From: Sinonovacula constricta
Taxonomy: Eukaryota > Mollusca > Bivalvia > Cardiida > Solecurtidae
Reading direction: 5' to 3'
NCBI GenBank assembly: GCA_007844125.1
Contig: CM017561.1
Span: 34,177,406 to 34,241,405, forward strand
Length of the DNA: 64,000 nt
Position numbers and translations under genes: made by a program. Below the pieces are notes generated by a model. It had not been told where the DNA came from and searched no databases. It saw nothing but the letters and a program-made list of their open reading frames with translations. How positions within the stretch are numbered: position 1 is the first letter of the stretch; each line of letters begins with the position of its first letter. Below are positions 45,845 to 58,275 of this stretch, piece by piece.

Positions 45845-48800
45845 TGTAGACTAGCTGGAAATCTCTCTGTAGACTACCTGGACAGACCCACAGCAGGCTA
45901 GCTGCACAGGCTCAAAGCAGGCTCGCTGGACGGTCTCACAGCTTGCTAGCTGGAAATCTCCCAGTATACTAGCTAGACAGTCTCACAGCAGGCTAGCTGG
46001 ACTATTTCACAGCCGGCTAGCTGCAGATCCTCACAGCAGGTTAGCTGACCAATGTCCCAGCAGACTAGCTGGACAATCTTACAGCAAGCTAGGTGGACAA
46101 TCTCCCAGTAGACTAGCTGGACAATCTCACAGTAGACTAGCTGGACAATCTTACAGCAAGCTAGGTGGACAATCTCCCAGTAGATTAGCTGGGCAATCTC
46201 ACAGTAGACTAGCTGGACAATGTCACAGTAGACTAGCTGGACAATCTTACAGCAAGCTAGCTGGACAATCTCACAGTAGATTAGCTGGACAATCTCCCAG
46301 TAGACTAGCTGGACAATCTCACAGTAGACTAGCTGGACAATCTCACAGTAGATTAGCTGGACAATCTCACAGTAGACTAGCTGGACAATCTCACAGTAGA
46401 CTAGCTGGACAATCGCACTATAGACTAGCTGGACAATCTCCCAGTAGACTAGCTGGACAATCTCACAGTAGACTAGCTGGACAATCTCCCAGTAGACTAG
46501 CTGGACAATCTCACAGTAGACTAGCTGGACAATCTCACAGTAGACTAGCCGGACAATATCACAGTAGACTAGCTGGACAATCTCACAGTAGACTAGCTGG
46601 ACAATCTCACAGTAGACTAGCTGGACAATCTCACAGTAGACTAGCTGGACAATCTCACAGTAGACTAGCCGGACAATCTCACTATAGACTAGCTGGACAA
46701 TCTCCCAGTAGACTAGCTGGACAATCTCACAGTAGACTAGCTGGACAATCTCACAGTAGACTAGCTGGACAATCTCACAGTAGACTAGCTGGACAATCTC
46801 ACAGTAGACTAGCTGGACAATCTCACAGCAGGCTAGCTGGACAATCTCACAGTAGACTAGCCGGACAATCTCACTATAGACTAGCTGGACAATCTCACAG
46901 TAGACTAGCTGGACAATCTCACTATAGACTAGCTGGACAATCTCACTGTAGACTAGCTGGACAATCTCACAGTAGACTAGCCGGACAATCTCACAGTAGA
47001 CTAGCTGGACAATGTCACAGCAGGCTAGCTGGACAACTCATCTCAGACTGGCTGGAAAATTTCACCGTAGAACAGCTGGGCAATCACACGGCAGGCTAGA
47101 TGGATTGTCTCACAGCAGGCTAGCTGGACAGGCTCACAGCAGGCAAGCTTGACAGGCTCACAAGAGGCTAGCCGGATAATGTCACAGCAGGCTAGCAGAA
47201 AATCTCCCAGTAGACTAGCTGTACATTCTTACCGCAGACTAGTTGGTCAATTTCACAGCAGGTTAGCTGACTAATGTCCTGACAGACTAGCTGGACAATG
47301 TCACAGAACACTGGGTGCACAATCACCCAGCAGACTAGCTGGACAATCTCACAGCATTCTAGCTGGACGACAATTTCACAGCAGTCTAGATGGACAATTT
47401 CACAGCAGTCTAGTTGGACAATCTCACAGCAGGCTAGCTGGAAATCTCTCTGTAGACTACCTGGACAGACCCACAGCAGGCTAGCTGCACAGGCTCAAAG
47501 CAGGCTCGCTGGACGGTCTCACAGCTTGCTAGCTGGAAATCTCCCAGTATACTAGCTAGACAGTCTCACAGCAGGCTAGCTGGACTATTTCACAGCCGGC
47601 TAGCTGCAGATCCTCACAGCAGGTTAGCTGACCAATGTCCCAGCAGACTAGCTGGACAATCTTACAGCAAGCTAGGTGGACAATCTCCCAGTAGACTAGC
47701 TGGACAATCTCACAGTAGACTAGCTGGACAATCTTACAGCAAGCTAGGTGGACAATCTCCCAGTAGATTAGCTGGACAATCTCACAGTAGACTAGCTGGA
47801 CAATGTCACAGTAGACTAGCTGGACAATCTTACAGCAAGCTAGGTGGACAATCTCCCAGTAGATTAGCTGGACAATCTCCCAGTAGACTAGCTGGACAAT
47901 CTCACAGTAGATTAGCTGGACAATCTCACAGTAGACTAGCTGGACAATCTCACAGTAGACTAGCTGGACAATCTCACAGTAGACTAGCTGGACAATCTCA
48001 CAGTAGACTAGCTGGACAATCTCACAGTAGACTAGCTGGACAATCTCACAGTAGATTAGCTGGACAATCTCCCAGTAGACTAGCTGGACAATCTCACAGT
48101 AGACTAGCTGGACAATCTCACAGTAGATTAGCTGGACAATCTCACAGTAGACTAGCTGGACAATCTCACAGTAGACTAGCTGGACAATCGCACTATAGAC
48201 TAGCTGGACAATCTCCCAGTAGACTAGCTGGACAATCTCACAGTAGACTAGCTGGACAATCTCCCAGTAGACTAGCTGGACAATCTCCCAGTAGACTAGC
48301 TGGACAATCTCACAGTAGACTAGCTGGACCATCTCACAGTAGACTAGCTGGACAATCTCACAGTAGACTAGCTGGACAATCTCACAGTAGACTAGCTGGA
48401 CAATCTCCCAGTAGACTAGCTGGACAATCTCACAGTAGACTAGCTGGACAATCTCACAGTAGATTAGCTGGACAATCTCACAGTAGACTAGCTGGACAAT
48501 CTCACAGTAGACTAGCTGGACAATCTCACAGTAGACTAGCTGGACAATCTCACAGTAGACTAGCTGGACAATCTCACAGTAGACTAGCCGGACAATCTCA
48601 CTATAGACTAGCTGGACAATCTCACAGTAGACTAGCTGGACAATCTCACAGTAGACTAGCTGGACAATCTCACAGTAGACTAGCCGGACAATCTCACTAT
48701 AGACTAGCTGGACAATCTCACAGTAGACTAGCTGGACAATCTCACAGTAGACTAGCTGGACAATCTCACAGTAGACTAGCTGGACAATCTCACAGTAGAC

Positions 48801-49865
48801 TAGCCGGACAATCTCACTATAGACTAGCTGGACAATGTCACAGTAGACTAGCTGGCCAATCTCACAGTAGACTAGCTGGACAATCTCACAGTAGACTAGC
48901 TGGACAATCTCACAGTAGACTAGCCGGACAATCTCACTATAGACTAGCTGGACAATCTCCCAGTAGACTAGCTGGACAATCTCACAGTAGACTAGCTGGA
49001 CAATCTCACAGTAGACTAGCTGGACAATCTCACAGTAGACTAGCTGGACAATCTCACAGTAGACCAGCTGGACAATCTCACAGTAGACTAGCTGGACAAT
49101 CTCACAGCAGGCTAGCTGGACAATCTCACAGTAGACTAGCCGGACAATCTCACTATAGACTAGCTGGACAATCTCACTGTAGACTAGCTGGACAATCTCA
49201 CAGTAGACTAGCTGGACAATCTCACAGTAGACTAGCTGGACAATCTCACAGCAGGCTAGCTGGACAATCTCACAGTAGACTAGCCGGACAATCTCACTAT
49301 AGACTAGCTGGACAATCTCACAGTAGACTAGCTGGACAATCTCACTATAGACTAGCTGGACAATCTCACTGTAGACTAGCTGGACAATCTCACAGTAGAC
49401 TAGCCGGACAATCTCACAGTAGACTAGCTGGACAATGTCACAGCAGGCTAGCTGGACAACTCATCTCAGACTGGCTGGAAAATTTCACCGTAGAACAGCT
49501 GGGCAATCACACGGCAGGCTAGATGGATTGTCTCACAGCAGGCTAGCTGGACAGGCTCACAGCAGGCAAGCTTGACAGGCTCACAAGAGGCTAGCCGGAT
49601 AATGTCACAGCAGGCTAGCAGAAAATCTCCCAGTAGACTAGCTGTACATTCTTACCGCAGACTAGTTGGTCAATTTCACAGCAGGTTAGCTGACTAATGT
49701 CCTGACAGACTAGCTGGACAATGTCACAGAACACTGGGTGCACAATCACCCAGCAGACTAGCTGGACAATCTCACAGCATTCTAGCTGGACGACAATTTC
49801 ACAGCAGTCTAGATGGACAATTTCACAGCAGTCTAGTTGGACAATCTCACAGCAGGCTAGCTGGA
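45845..49865. repeat. large tandem duplication in the minisatellite, copies differing by 35 units
   Basis: A distinctive divergent stretch at 45845-46090 recurs at 47428-47670, and another at 47037-47440 recurs at 49460-49865, both nearly base for base. Offsets are 1583 bp for the first pair (45881 to 47464) and 2423 bp for the second (47037 to 49460). The difference of 840 bp is exactly 35 units of 24 bp, so the right copy gained (or the left lost) whole units in the homogeneous CACAGTAGACTAG part. Confidence 0.88.
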
Positions 49866-49965
49866 CAATCTCACAGCAGGCTAGCTGGACAATCTCACCG
49901 CAAACGGGCTGGACAATTTCACCGTAGTACAGCTTGGCAATGACACAGCAGACTAACTGGATAAT

Positions 49966-51025
49966 ATTACTATTGGGCTACTTTATACGTGCCAGCTGAA
50001 AATTTACTTTTACTTAGGAGAGCATTTGTACCTGCCCAATTTAAACACATAATACGTGTTATTTCTTTACGGAAGGGGTCTTAAACTTTGGTTTGTGTTT
50101 TGTGGCAGTATATGATATAAATATAGATGTAACGTTATATTTTATCATTTGCTACATTGCCCTTTGCCATTGTTTTAGAATAGCTCATATTATGTAAACC
50201 TATAAAGGAAAAAAACAAATTAAGGGAAATTATCTATATCGCAGGCCTCTATTTGATTTGAAAGCAGATCAGGTGTAAACAAGACAACATTATGAGTACG
50301 TTTTCGATTTCTTTTTAATAATAACACACCAAATGGCAGTTTATTGGATGACACGAAAAATTCATATCAAAGAAACAACGAAACAAAGCAAATACTGTAT
50401 GTACCTGATAAAGACAACAAAGGTCATAATTTATCTCTTTAGGATGCATTGATGATTTTGATATAAATTTAATACATAATGTTAAATCATCAGCAATGAC
50501 ATGAATTATTGACATCATTTACTGAAATGAAACGTGTAATGAACTCTTTTCTGTTTTATTATAAAAACTATAAAAACCTACAAAAACAATACGAGATATA
50601 TTTAAAATGCTTACAACATTGTATCCAATTTTTTGATATGTCATTTAAATAAGTGCATATTCTTAAGCAGATTTGAACATAGTTACTGATTTGACATACC
50701 AAATGTAAATCATTTAAGGACTACAATCGGATGTCGGAATCTCCAAAATTACTGAACACCATTCAAAATCTTATACAACTGGTAAAGATCTGTCAGAACA
50801 TTGTTCATTTATGAAACAAGCTACCTTTGGGTGTAGTAAAATCGGTCGTTTATAATTAAAGTATTAAATCAAGTTTAAAAAAAAAACTTTGTATCAGAAG
50901 CATTGTTATAAACTGATAATCAGCCTTCGTATTCTTGCAAGTTTAATGTTGGTTTAAAAAATTATCAGTTTAGTTAATCCGACGTCAATACATCATTAAA
51001 TTCATTGCACCCAAAGGAGACGGTA
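49966..51025. other. non-coding stretch downstream of the Mab-21-like gene
   Basis: AT-rich, with no supported gene. It would contain the 3' UTR of the minus-strand gene ending at 51026. An A-run lies at 50879-50886. Confidence 0.5.
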
Positions 51026-52333
51026 TCAAGGATTTATTCCGATTGAGAACAAAAACGAGCTAATATCATACTCTCTCCTTTCCATCTGGTGTGTACTGGC
51101 TAAAAATAAGAGTAGCAATTTCACACGCTCTTTGTACTGTTGTAGCTCAGCTTTGTTTTCTTGTTGAGCGTAGATAGAAAGTAGGTTCACTTCCCCATCG
51201 AATGAAATCAGCTTCCTTCGCCGAAAAGAGTCGAGTAACTCAGACAGAACATTCCCAACGCAGTCTACTAGAGTGGCCCTCTGACATTTAGCAACATGGT
51301 TGAGTACAACTGTTTTCAGGATGTATGTTGGTACTGTTGCATGAGCTCTCACCACTTTGTCCACGGGATCGCAGCGAAGCAAGACCTTCAGTGCCATGTA
51401 GGCGTCTCTGTGTGCCTGCGATGTTTCTCCGAGAACTCTGACCTCATTTTTACTACACGAGATACGGAAACAGGTCCGGTGCCCGCAGTCGGACTTCGGC
51501 AAAAGGTAAATGTCATGTTCTTCCGACTTTTGTTCGTCGATTGTCTTGCACGACATGCCAGCATCGTAATCCTGATATAAAAACACTGGCATGAAGTCTA
51601 CATGAACGGAAACGATCTTTAAAGACTTTTCGTCCATTGCATGGTACATAGAAGGAGCTGTAAAGGCGCCCATTGCTGGCCACAGGAAAGGATACTTGGT
51701 GTCCCATTTCTCACTGACTAGCAAGCAGTTCTGCTGAAATTTTAGACTGGACTTTTCATCTTCGGACATTAACTTTCTCAGAACTTCCTTTCGAAACTTA
51801 GTCCGTAAACATTTTCTACAGAGCAGATTCTTATTTCTCTTTTCATAGATTTCATCGACGCATTCGCAATCAGCACTTTGTTTTATGTGTATGTGACTAA
51901 GAACTAGTCTATGACCTTCGCAGTTCTTAACTGTCTTGGCAATCTTAGTCCTGTCCGGACACACGCAGCCCAGGACATGTGTCCACTCTCTTGCTGGCAT
52001 TTTCAAGACAGCTAGAAAATTGAATTCTATCATTGGCAAGCCCATGTCTATCATATCTCCTGAGTAATCCCAGATTCGCGCATCTTCAGCCATACTGCCT
52101 ACCATAACAATGTCCTCGACCTCCAAACTCGTATCTTTTAAATGTTTCACACTTTTCCATAGCCTCTTTTTCACATGTTTGAAAATATCATACATTTCCG
52201 GATTGTCGAGATCCAATCGGTACATCTTCAGAATGTCTTCAAGGAATCTCTGATCACAGTCCATGTCGTTAAACTCACTCTCTGTTTCAACAACACCAGG
52301 TTGTGCGTCTGCCGATCCAGTGACATTTCCCAT
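51026..52333 (-). CDS. Mab-21/cGAS-like nucleotidyltransferase-fold protein, intact single exon
   Basis: A 435-codon uninterrupted frame from the ATG at 52331-52333. The order of motifs fits the Mab-21/cGAS-like receptor fold: a helical N-terminus, the nucleotidyltransferase VGSMAEDARIW (GS at residues 79-80), a strand pair with IEFNFLAVLK (103-110), a third-acidic-position strand VSVHVDFMPVF (Asp246), and a C-terminal helical region with HRDAYMALKVLLRCD and TYILKTVVLNH. cGAS-like receptors sense nucleic acid and make cyclic dinucleotides for STING. Here the usual E-x-D reads E103-F-N105, so one metal-binding residue may be missing; it could be an inactive relative or a Mab-21-type protein. 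A Cys-rich insert (C156, C158, C172, C175) may bind zinc. Bivalves have many such genes. Confidence 0.7.
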   Translation of the reverse strand: MGNVTGSADAQPGVVETESEFNDMDCDQRFLEDILKMYRLDLDNPEMYDIFKHVKKRLWKSVKHLKDTSLEVEDIVMVGSMAEDARIWDYSGDMIDMGLPMIEFNFLAVLKMPAREWTHVLGCVCPDRTKIAKTVKNCEGHRLVLSHIHIKQSADCECVDEIYEKRNKNLLCRKCLRTKFRKEVLRKLMSEDEKSSLKFQQNCLLVSEKWDTKYPFLWPAMGAFTAPSMYHAMDEKSLKIVSVHVDFMPVFLYQDYDAGMSCKTIDEQKSEEHDIYLLPKSDCGHRTCFRISCSKNEVRVLGETSQAHRDAYMALKVLLRCDPVDKVVRAHATVPTYILKTVVLNHVAKCQRATLVDCVGNVLSELLDSFRRRKLISFDGEVNLLSIYAQQENKAELQQYKERVKLLLLFLASTHQMERREYDISSFLFSIGINP

Positions 52334-52454
52334 TTTTCTTTATTTTCTTCAATAAATTCACATCACATGTACTAAAATGCCGGATATGTAACAATGGGTT
52401 TGCCTTAGCTCTGCTGCAATTCATAAGAATAAAGACATAGGGCTCACACAAAGG

Positions 52455-52608
<154 letters not shown>

Positions 52609-55254
52609 GTGCCTCAAGCATTGATTACTTGTATCGTTGTCCACATCATATCGGTACGCTCAAAATAGCGGTGATAATAGCCACCTTATTTTGTGTCCAT
52701 TTACTCCCGTTGTTAAGTTGTTGTTGTTGTTTTTAGTTTGGATTATAATCGAATTGCGATTTTCAACTAGGATTTTTAGTTAACTGCAGTTTTTGTTTAG
52801 ATATTTTGATAATCAAGACGGGAAAGTTCATTATCTCAATGGTTCATTGTTTTCTAGTCAGAGAGATTGCCAATTGATCAAATGATTTGTTTATCAAATA
52901 TTTTTTTGAAGTTTATGCTAGCTTTTTATTTGTCATTTAAAAGTTGTTGTTAAATAAATATTTAATACATTTCAACTGATAGCAGCGTGACATTCCAACT
53001 ACTTAAAGTGCACGTGCTAATCGAGTTCCATAAAATACATGCAAGTAGCGTTTTACTGGTCAACTCTAATCCTACTGGTGGAACATTATTTAAATTTGTC
53101 AAACAATTCTTGATAAAAGCAATATATGTTAAATGCTGACAGCATTTTAGCAGCGGTTTAACTTTATCAGTTTTTTACTACATACTGAAATTATGCTATT
53201 GTAATAAATTTTTTGTTCATTTTCTTAATTTAAACTGATATTAAAATACATCGCTATCGTCCTTTTTTATCTCCTATTGTCGATATGAGCGTAACTGGTA
53301 AAGTCAGTTGGTATAAAAGAATACCTTATCACGTATGCACATCACTATAATGTATGGGCTATCCAGCACATACAGGGTCGCTATTGAGGGTCTCTGAACG
53401 GATGACATTATCAATGATCAGCATTGAAGAGTATAAAGGTGTATGTTTACCGGATGATAACACATGAAACAATCTTCAATTAATGAATTTGGGGTTGCAA
53501 CAATTAACCTGTTATCCTCCTCCCATGTCGGTTAATCAATCTTACACAGTATATGTTGGATAGCGGTTATATTTATTCGCTATATAAGTGCATATTGCTT
53601 GAAATTTCATGTCATGTTTAATTGACACCCAGCACTCTCAAAGTAAACTACTAGTTATTGTGACATGGGCGCTGGTGTCAGTGTGTGAACCCCAAGATGC
53701 AGTTAACTGAGAAAATACCGTCCATCGTCGCCGCATACTCCTCCCCTCCCTCCTCTGAACAGACATTTTGTTTGTTTGGGTTGCTCGTGAACTAACCGTA
53801 AAATTATTGATCAAGGGATACGTTTACAAAATAACAGTTTACAAGAATGTATAGTCAGGGAGTATTGATCATACATTCGGATATTTTTGAATAACAACGC
53901 AAACCTTTACCATTGATTGTTTGGCGGCTATCTTCAACGTCAGTTGTTTAAGAAAGACCAAACTTTGAGCTGACATACGAGACCCCGGTAAAGTAAATGC
54001 GGCGTTTTTCTTAACATTAATTTGCGCGCCTGTTCTTTATTTTTAAATTTACCCTACTTTAAAATTGCACGAAGCCATAACGATGGTATCAGACAGTTTA
54101 TTCATGTGACCAATTACTTTTGAGATCATATTATAACATTATCAGGATTATCCGCTCTGACATCGATGTCTATTTTTTAGCAGAAATCCCCATCTTCCTT
54201 ATTTATGGATTTGAAAGAAATACAGATAAAGAGCGGTTTATTTTATTGCATTGTCTAACTTAGACTAAAATACGAGTTTATGGAGAAATAATGCCCAAAT
54301 TCCCTAAGGCGGGGGGGGGGGGGGGGGGGGACATGTTACATGTACCATGTGTTTGCAATATGCGAACTGTCAGATACCACCTTTAAAACGGTAGCTTCTG
54401 AAGATTTACAAAACTTTTACTGGAAACGACCATATAATTAAATGGAGGTGTCTTATTCCAAGCACTGAAATATTCGCCTGTCAGGCGATTGAAAATGTTA
54501 ACCGGTGATTGATTTTGTAACCGTTGCCATTCAGAATTATATACAAATGATACCATTACCAATATTATTGTTAAGGTTTAAACACGGCAATGTTACGCCG
54601 TCAAATTCATTATGGTAATACGGAGGCTTATCTAAAGAGATTACCATTGACTGAAAAGTCAAAGTTTTAAAGTATAAACGGTAACTTGTAAGAAGTGGGT
54701 GGGTGGCAGGGAGTGGAGGTGTGATAAAAAATAATGCAACATAGAGGGGTTCTAAACCCTACGCCTAAGACACGACAGATTGTCCTCCACTAAAATACAT
54801 GTAGCTGTACGTCGCATTATAACACAATTGGTCGCTCCGATATATTTAAAACAAACTGGTTCGCATATTATTAATGATAATCCAAGTGTTTGCAAAGTAC
54901 AGTAGTCTTCTATTATCATTAAACATGCGCTCATTATATTTGTCCAAGTTTAAGACAAGAGTTTTGCTTACTGTTAAAATGCAAGTGTTATCAAAATTCA
55001 ACAGTATTTGCAAACACGCACGAAAACTTACTTTCATTCCAGGGCTTTTCGCTATGATACATCTGATGATGTCTGACTAAAAAGTTCGTTTTCGAAAGGA
55101 GAAACGTAAATGTTTTGGAGTGGCCTTTGAAACATACCGTCACAGGAAGGTCATGACCAATACATTACCTGCTTTCTATAAATAGTTTTATCTTTTAAAG
55201 TATAATTTTGAAAAATTTGAATAGTCTGATCTACACAGTTTTCTTTTGTTGTTG
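52609..55254. other. non-coding stretch
   Basis: AT-rich with no supported gene. It includes a G20 run at 54311-54330; open frames near 54750-55080 are short and without domains. Confidence 0.5.
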
Positions 55255-55405
55255 TTTTTGTTACACCGCAGCTAGTTATTGGTGGAGGAAGACCCCAGAC
55301 TTATTCCTGGATAGAACCACCGGTACACTGCAGGTTAGCTGGAAAACCTCCCCACATGAAAGTTCTTGCCCCGACCGGGACTCGAACCCACGCGGTGAGA
55401 GGCTG
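55255..55405 (-). repeat. tRNA-derived SINE fragment, minus strand
   Basis: Read on the minus strand, CCTCTCACCGCGTGGGTTCG followed by AGTCCCGGTCGGGG is the 3' half of a tRNA-like head with a B box. It continues into a non-tRNA body (TCATGTGGGGAGGTTTTCCA, GGTGGTTCTATCCAGG) ending near 55255. The A-box half is missing. Confidence 0.65.
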
Positions 55406-55409
55406 AGGA

Positions 55410-57345
55410 CACGGGTTTTTAATGAAAGATAGGTAACATGTAGAATATAATAACATCAATATATATTAGAATTAACTTGCAGAACTTTAAAACTATAATA
55501 ATCTTCTATATAATAGTTTTTAATTGACAGTAGTTCAAAGATAATTCTAGAATTTTGTTTGTCAATAAATAAAGAAGCTGTTATATGGCAGCTAGTAAAA
55601 AAATCAAGTCAAAACAAAAATATAAGCAGCAAAAAAAAAAAAAGAAAAAAAAAGAAAAAAAAGAAAGAAAAATGCCAATCTATTGCTTGATTCGTACCCA
55701 AGACATTGTTTTTGGCAGTCTTATATACCACTACCATGCCACGTATTCCTTAAACATTATTTGCTTTATGTTATGTATTATGGGACAATATTTACAAACA
55801 TTTACATACATATGATTTTTAATGGATTTTTAACGGTGCTAATCAGTTCATTCGGATTCAAGTTGGGCCCGAGGACATGTAAATTGTTACTATTTTGGTC
55901 AGTCTCCTGTGCCATGAACTTATCGCTTGTAATCGTTAGGAAAATATTACATTTTTTTTACATAAATCAGAATAGCTTTAAACAATTCCTTTACATCTTT
56001 ATATCTATAGCTATTAAAATTTAACTTAAATAAATCAAAGCGCCGATGACACTGTAGTATTTCTTGCAATTTGTTAAATAAAATATAATTAGAATAACCC
56101 AATTATTTAATACTTGTGCCTTAAAGGTATACAATCGTCAGCATTGAGTATAGTTGTTCCTCGTATTTTCAGCCCTTCTCGTATTTTCGTTTCTATATTT
56201 CTTTTCCACATTTCTACAGGATGATATCAAATTTTACAAAATGAATGTGTTTCTCAAGTGTTAAAAACGTCCTGAAATATTTCAGAATTCTCTTGAGAAA
56301 TGGTAAATAACAATACCTGTGTAAACAAATTTCAAATATAATACGACTTCTTTAGTCTTTATGCGCACACCTTTTCCTTTGACAGTATCACAATAGGTTT
56401 AACATGAAAATGCAGATGGTGAATTACTAACTATATACAAAATATTAATGGCAGATATGCAGTTATTGTGAAAAATGGCACTGACAAATCGGAAGGGCCG
56501 AAATAATGAAATATGCATGACATATGCAGAACTATGACACGTGCAGAACTAGTTTAAAAACATTAATGTCATACAAGGTGAGAGCCCCACACACACTTTC
56601 CAAACATAAACAATATGGCAAATTTAATAGGAGTAAGACACAACATGAGGTGACAGTATGCACTGGGTGGGCGCAACCTCTTTAAACGTTTCAATATTTC
56701 ATCAGCTTTAAATGTTTCGTTGTAAGATAATATTGTGCAAGCAACGTACCAATTATACATTAGGTATTGCTAGCTTTTATTGTTAAATTATGTCAGAGGC
56801 AGATAGATAGTAACTATACAGACAGGTTGTAGAAAAACAAATCAATAACGTTATACTTCTAAGATCACTTTGTATTGTCTTATGAACTTTATATAGAAAA
56901 AGCATCAGTGTGTTTTAAGAAATTTATACAAAAGTGTCTCAAATACTAAAAAAAGTTTTAAGGAACTACATATATTGTCAACATTTCATGTACAATGACT
57001 ATGTACTGTTAACTAGATATGTTTGCAACTTCCCGGCCGGGGAGCCATTGCCTCCTGTGGCTGTCAAGTTTACAAAGGGGATTTAGATTCAGATCACAAT
57101 GGCGTAGTGTCGACGAAATAAATATAAGCGATTTACTACGGTAGATCAACTAATAACATGTAGTAACTTTGGAACTCAGTGTCTTTTGGTCGGATATTGT
57201 AGCACTTACCAGCAGTTATTTAAGACATAATTTTAGGCAAAATTCAATCTTTTGGAAAGCATTGTATGTTTAATATACCAGTTTCTATGATCTGTTTTGG
57301 TGACTGTATTATCGCTTTTGTCCCAGTGTAAAATCAATATAACAA
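55410..57345. other. non-coding stretch with an A-rich purine tract
   Basis: No gene is supported. A purine tract of A with scattered G lies at 55629-55671; the Lys-rich frame over it is a composition artefact. Nothing else is identifiable. Confidence 0.5.
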
Positions 57346-57369
57346 AAAGGGTCATGGTGGCCCTTAATC

Positions 57370-58275
57370 GCTCACCTGATTACACAGGCTTTTAGTAGGC
57401 TTAAATCTGGCATCAAGTAATTAAGAGTTATTTACTTTAGCCATAAATGGGACCTCTAGTGTGTTCACAAACATTTTCTAAGACTTGACCTAGTGACCTA
57501 CATTTTGAACCCAAATGACCCAATTATGAACTCGGCCAAGATTTTATGCAGACAAACATTCTGACCAAGTTTTGTGAAGATTGGGCAATAAATGTGGCCT
57601 CTAGTATGTTCACAAGCTTTTTTTTATAAGATTTGACCTACTTATTGACCCCACGTGACCCAGTGATAAACTCATCTAAGATTTCATGCAGGCGAACATT
57701 CTGATCAAGCTTGGTGAAGTTTGGGCCATAAATGGGGCTTCTAGTGTGCTCACAAGCTTTTTCTAAGATTTGACCTAGTGACCTACTTTTTGACCCAACA
57801 TGACCCAGTTATGAACTCGTCCAAGATTTCATGCAAACAAACATTCTGACCAAGTTTAATGAAGATTTGCCTATAAATGTGGCCACTAGTGTGTTCACAA
57901 TTTTTTTTATAAGTTTTGACCTAGTGACCTACTTTTTGACCCCACGTGACCCAGTTACAAACTCATCCAAGATTTCATGCAGACAAACATTTTGACCAAG
58001 TTTGGTGAAAATTGGGTTATGAATGTGGTCTCTACTGACTAGTGAGTTCACAAGTTTTTCCTAAAATTTGACCTCGTTACCTACTTTTTGACCCCAGGTG
58101 ACCCAAAAATGAACTCATACAAGATTTCATGCAGACAAACATTCTGACCACGTTTGATGAAGATTGGATAAAAACTGTGGCCTCTAGTGTGTTAACAAGC
58201 TAAAATGTTGACGATGAACGTCGGACGAAGCGGTATGACAAAAGCTCCCCTTGAGCATGTTGTGCTCAGGTGAGC
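57370..58275 (+). mobile_element. non-autonomous element with 10-bp inverted ends and 146-bp internal tandem repeats
   Basis: GCTCACCTGA at 57370-57379 and its complement TCAGGTGAGC at 58266-58275 form the ends. Between them a ~146-bp unit repeats about six times; the landmark GAAGATTGGGCAATAAATG and variants lies near 57577, 57714, 57861, 58007 and 58160, each followed by TGTGTTCACAAGC-, GACCTA- and GTGACCCAGTT-type blocks. The right part has TTGACGATGAACGTCGGACG and GAGCATGTTGTGC. I recall this repeat as common in bivalve genomes. There is no coding capacity. Confidence 0.83.

Larger units (their letters stand above)
32690..49965. repeat. 17-kb minisatellite with 24-bp unit
   Basis: The unit is close to CTAGCTGGACAATCTCACTATAGA, 24 bp, seen directly hundreds of times. 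The edges are divergent (32690-33226 and 49900-49965) and the centre homogeneous. Subfamilies differ at a few positions: CGAGC(C/T)GG with CTGTAGA at 33958-34660, CTATAGACTA in 34660-46000, CACAGTAGACTAG in 46060-49450. Because 24 is divisible by three, long repetitive frames appear, especially on the minus strand (33898-34659, 41569-42510, 47556-48332). No promoter, start context or non-repeat domain supports them as genes. Confidence 0.97.

Noticed and set aside
47556..48332. 258-codon minus-strand frame (IVQLVYCE / IVQLVYWE repeat) as a gene
   Set aside because: Minisatellite translation with no independent coding evidence.
47298..49927. Two plus-strand frames beginning with the same Ser/Gln/Thr-rich sequence (47298 and 49721)
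   Set aside because: They are the two copies of a duplicated minisatellite segment, not paralogous genes.
32690..49965. CRISPR array
   Set aside because: Units are contiguous 24-mers with no unique spacers, in a eukaryotic context.
55585..55815. Lys-rich frame
   Set aside because: Produced by an A-rich purine tract; the remainder shows no domain.
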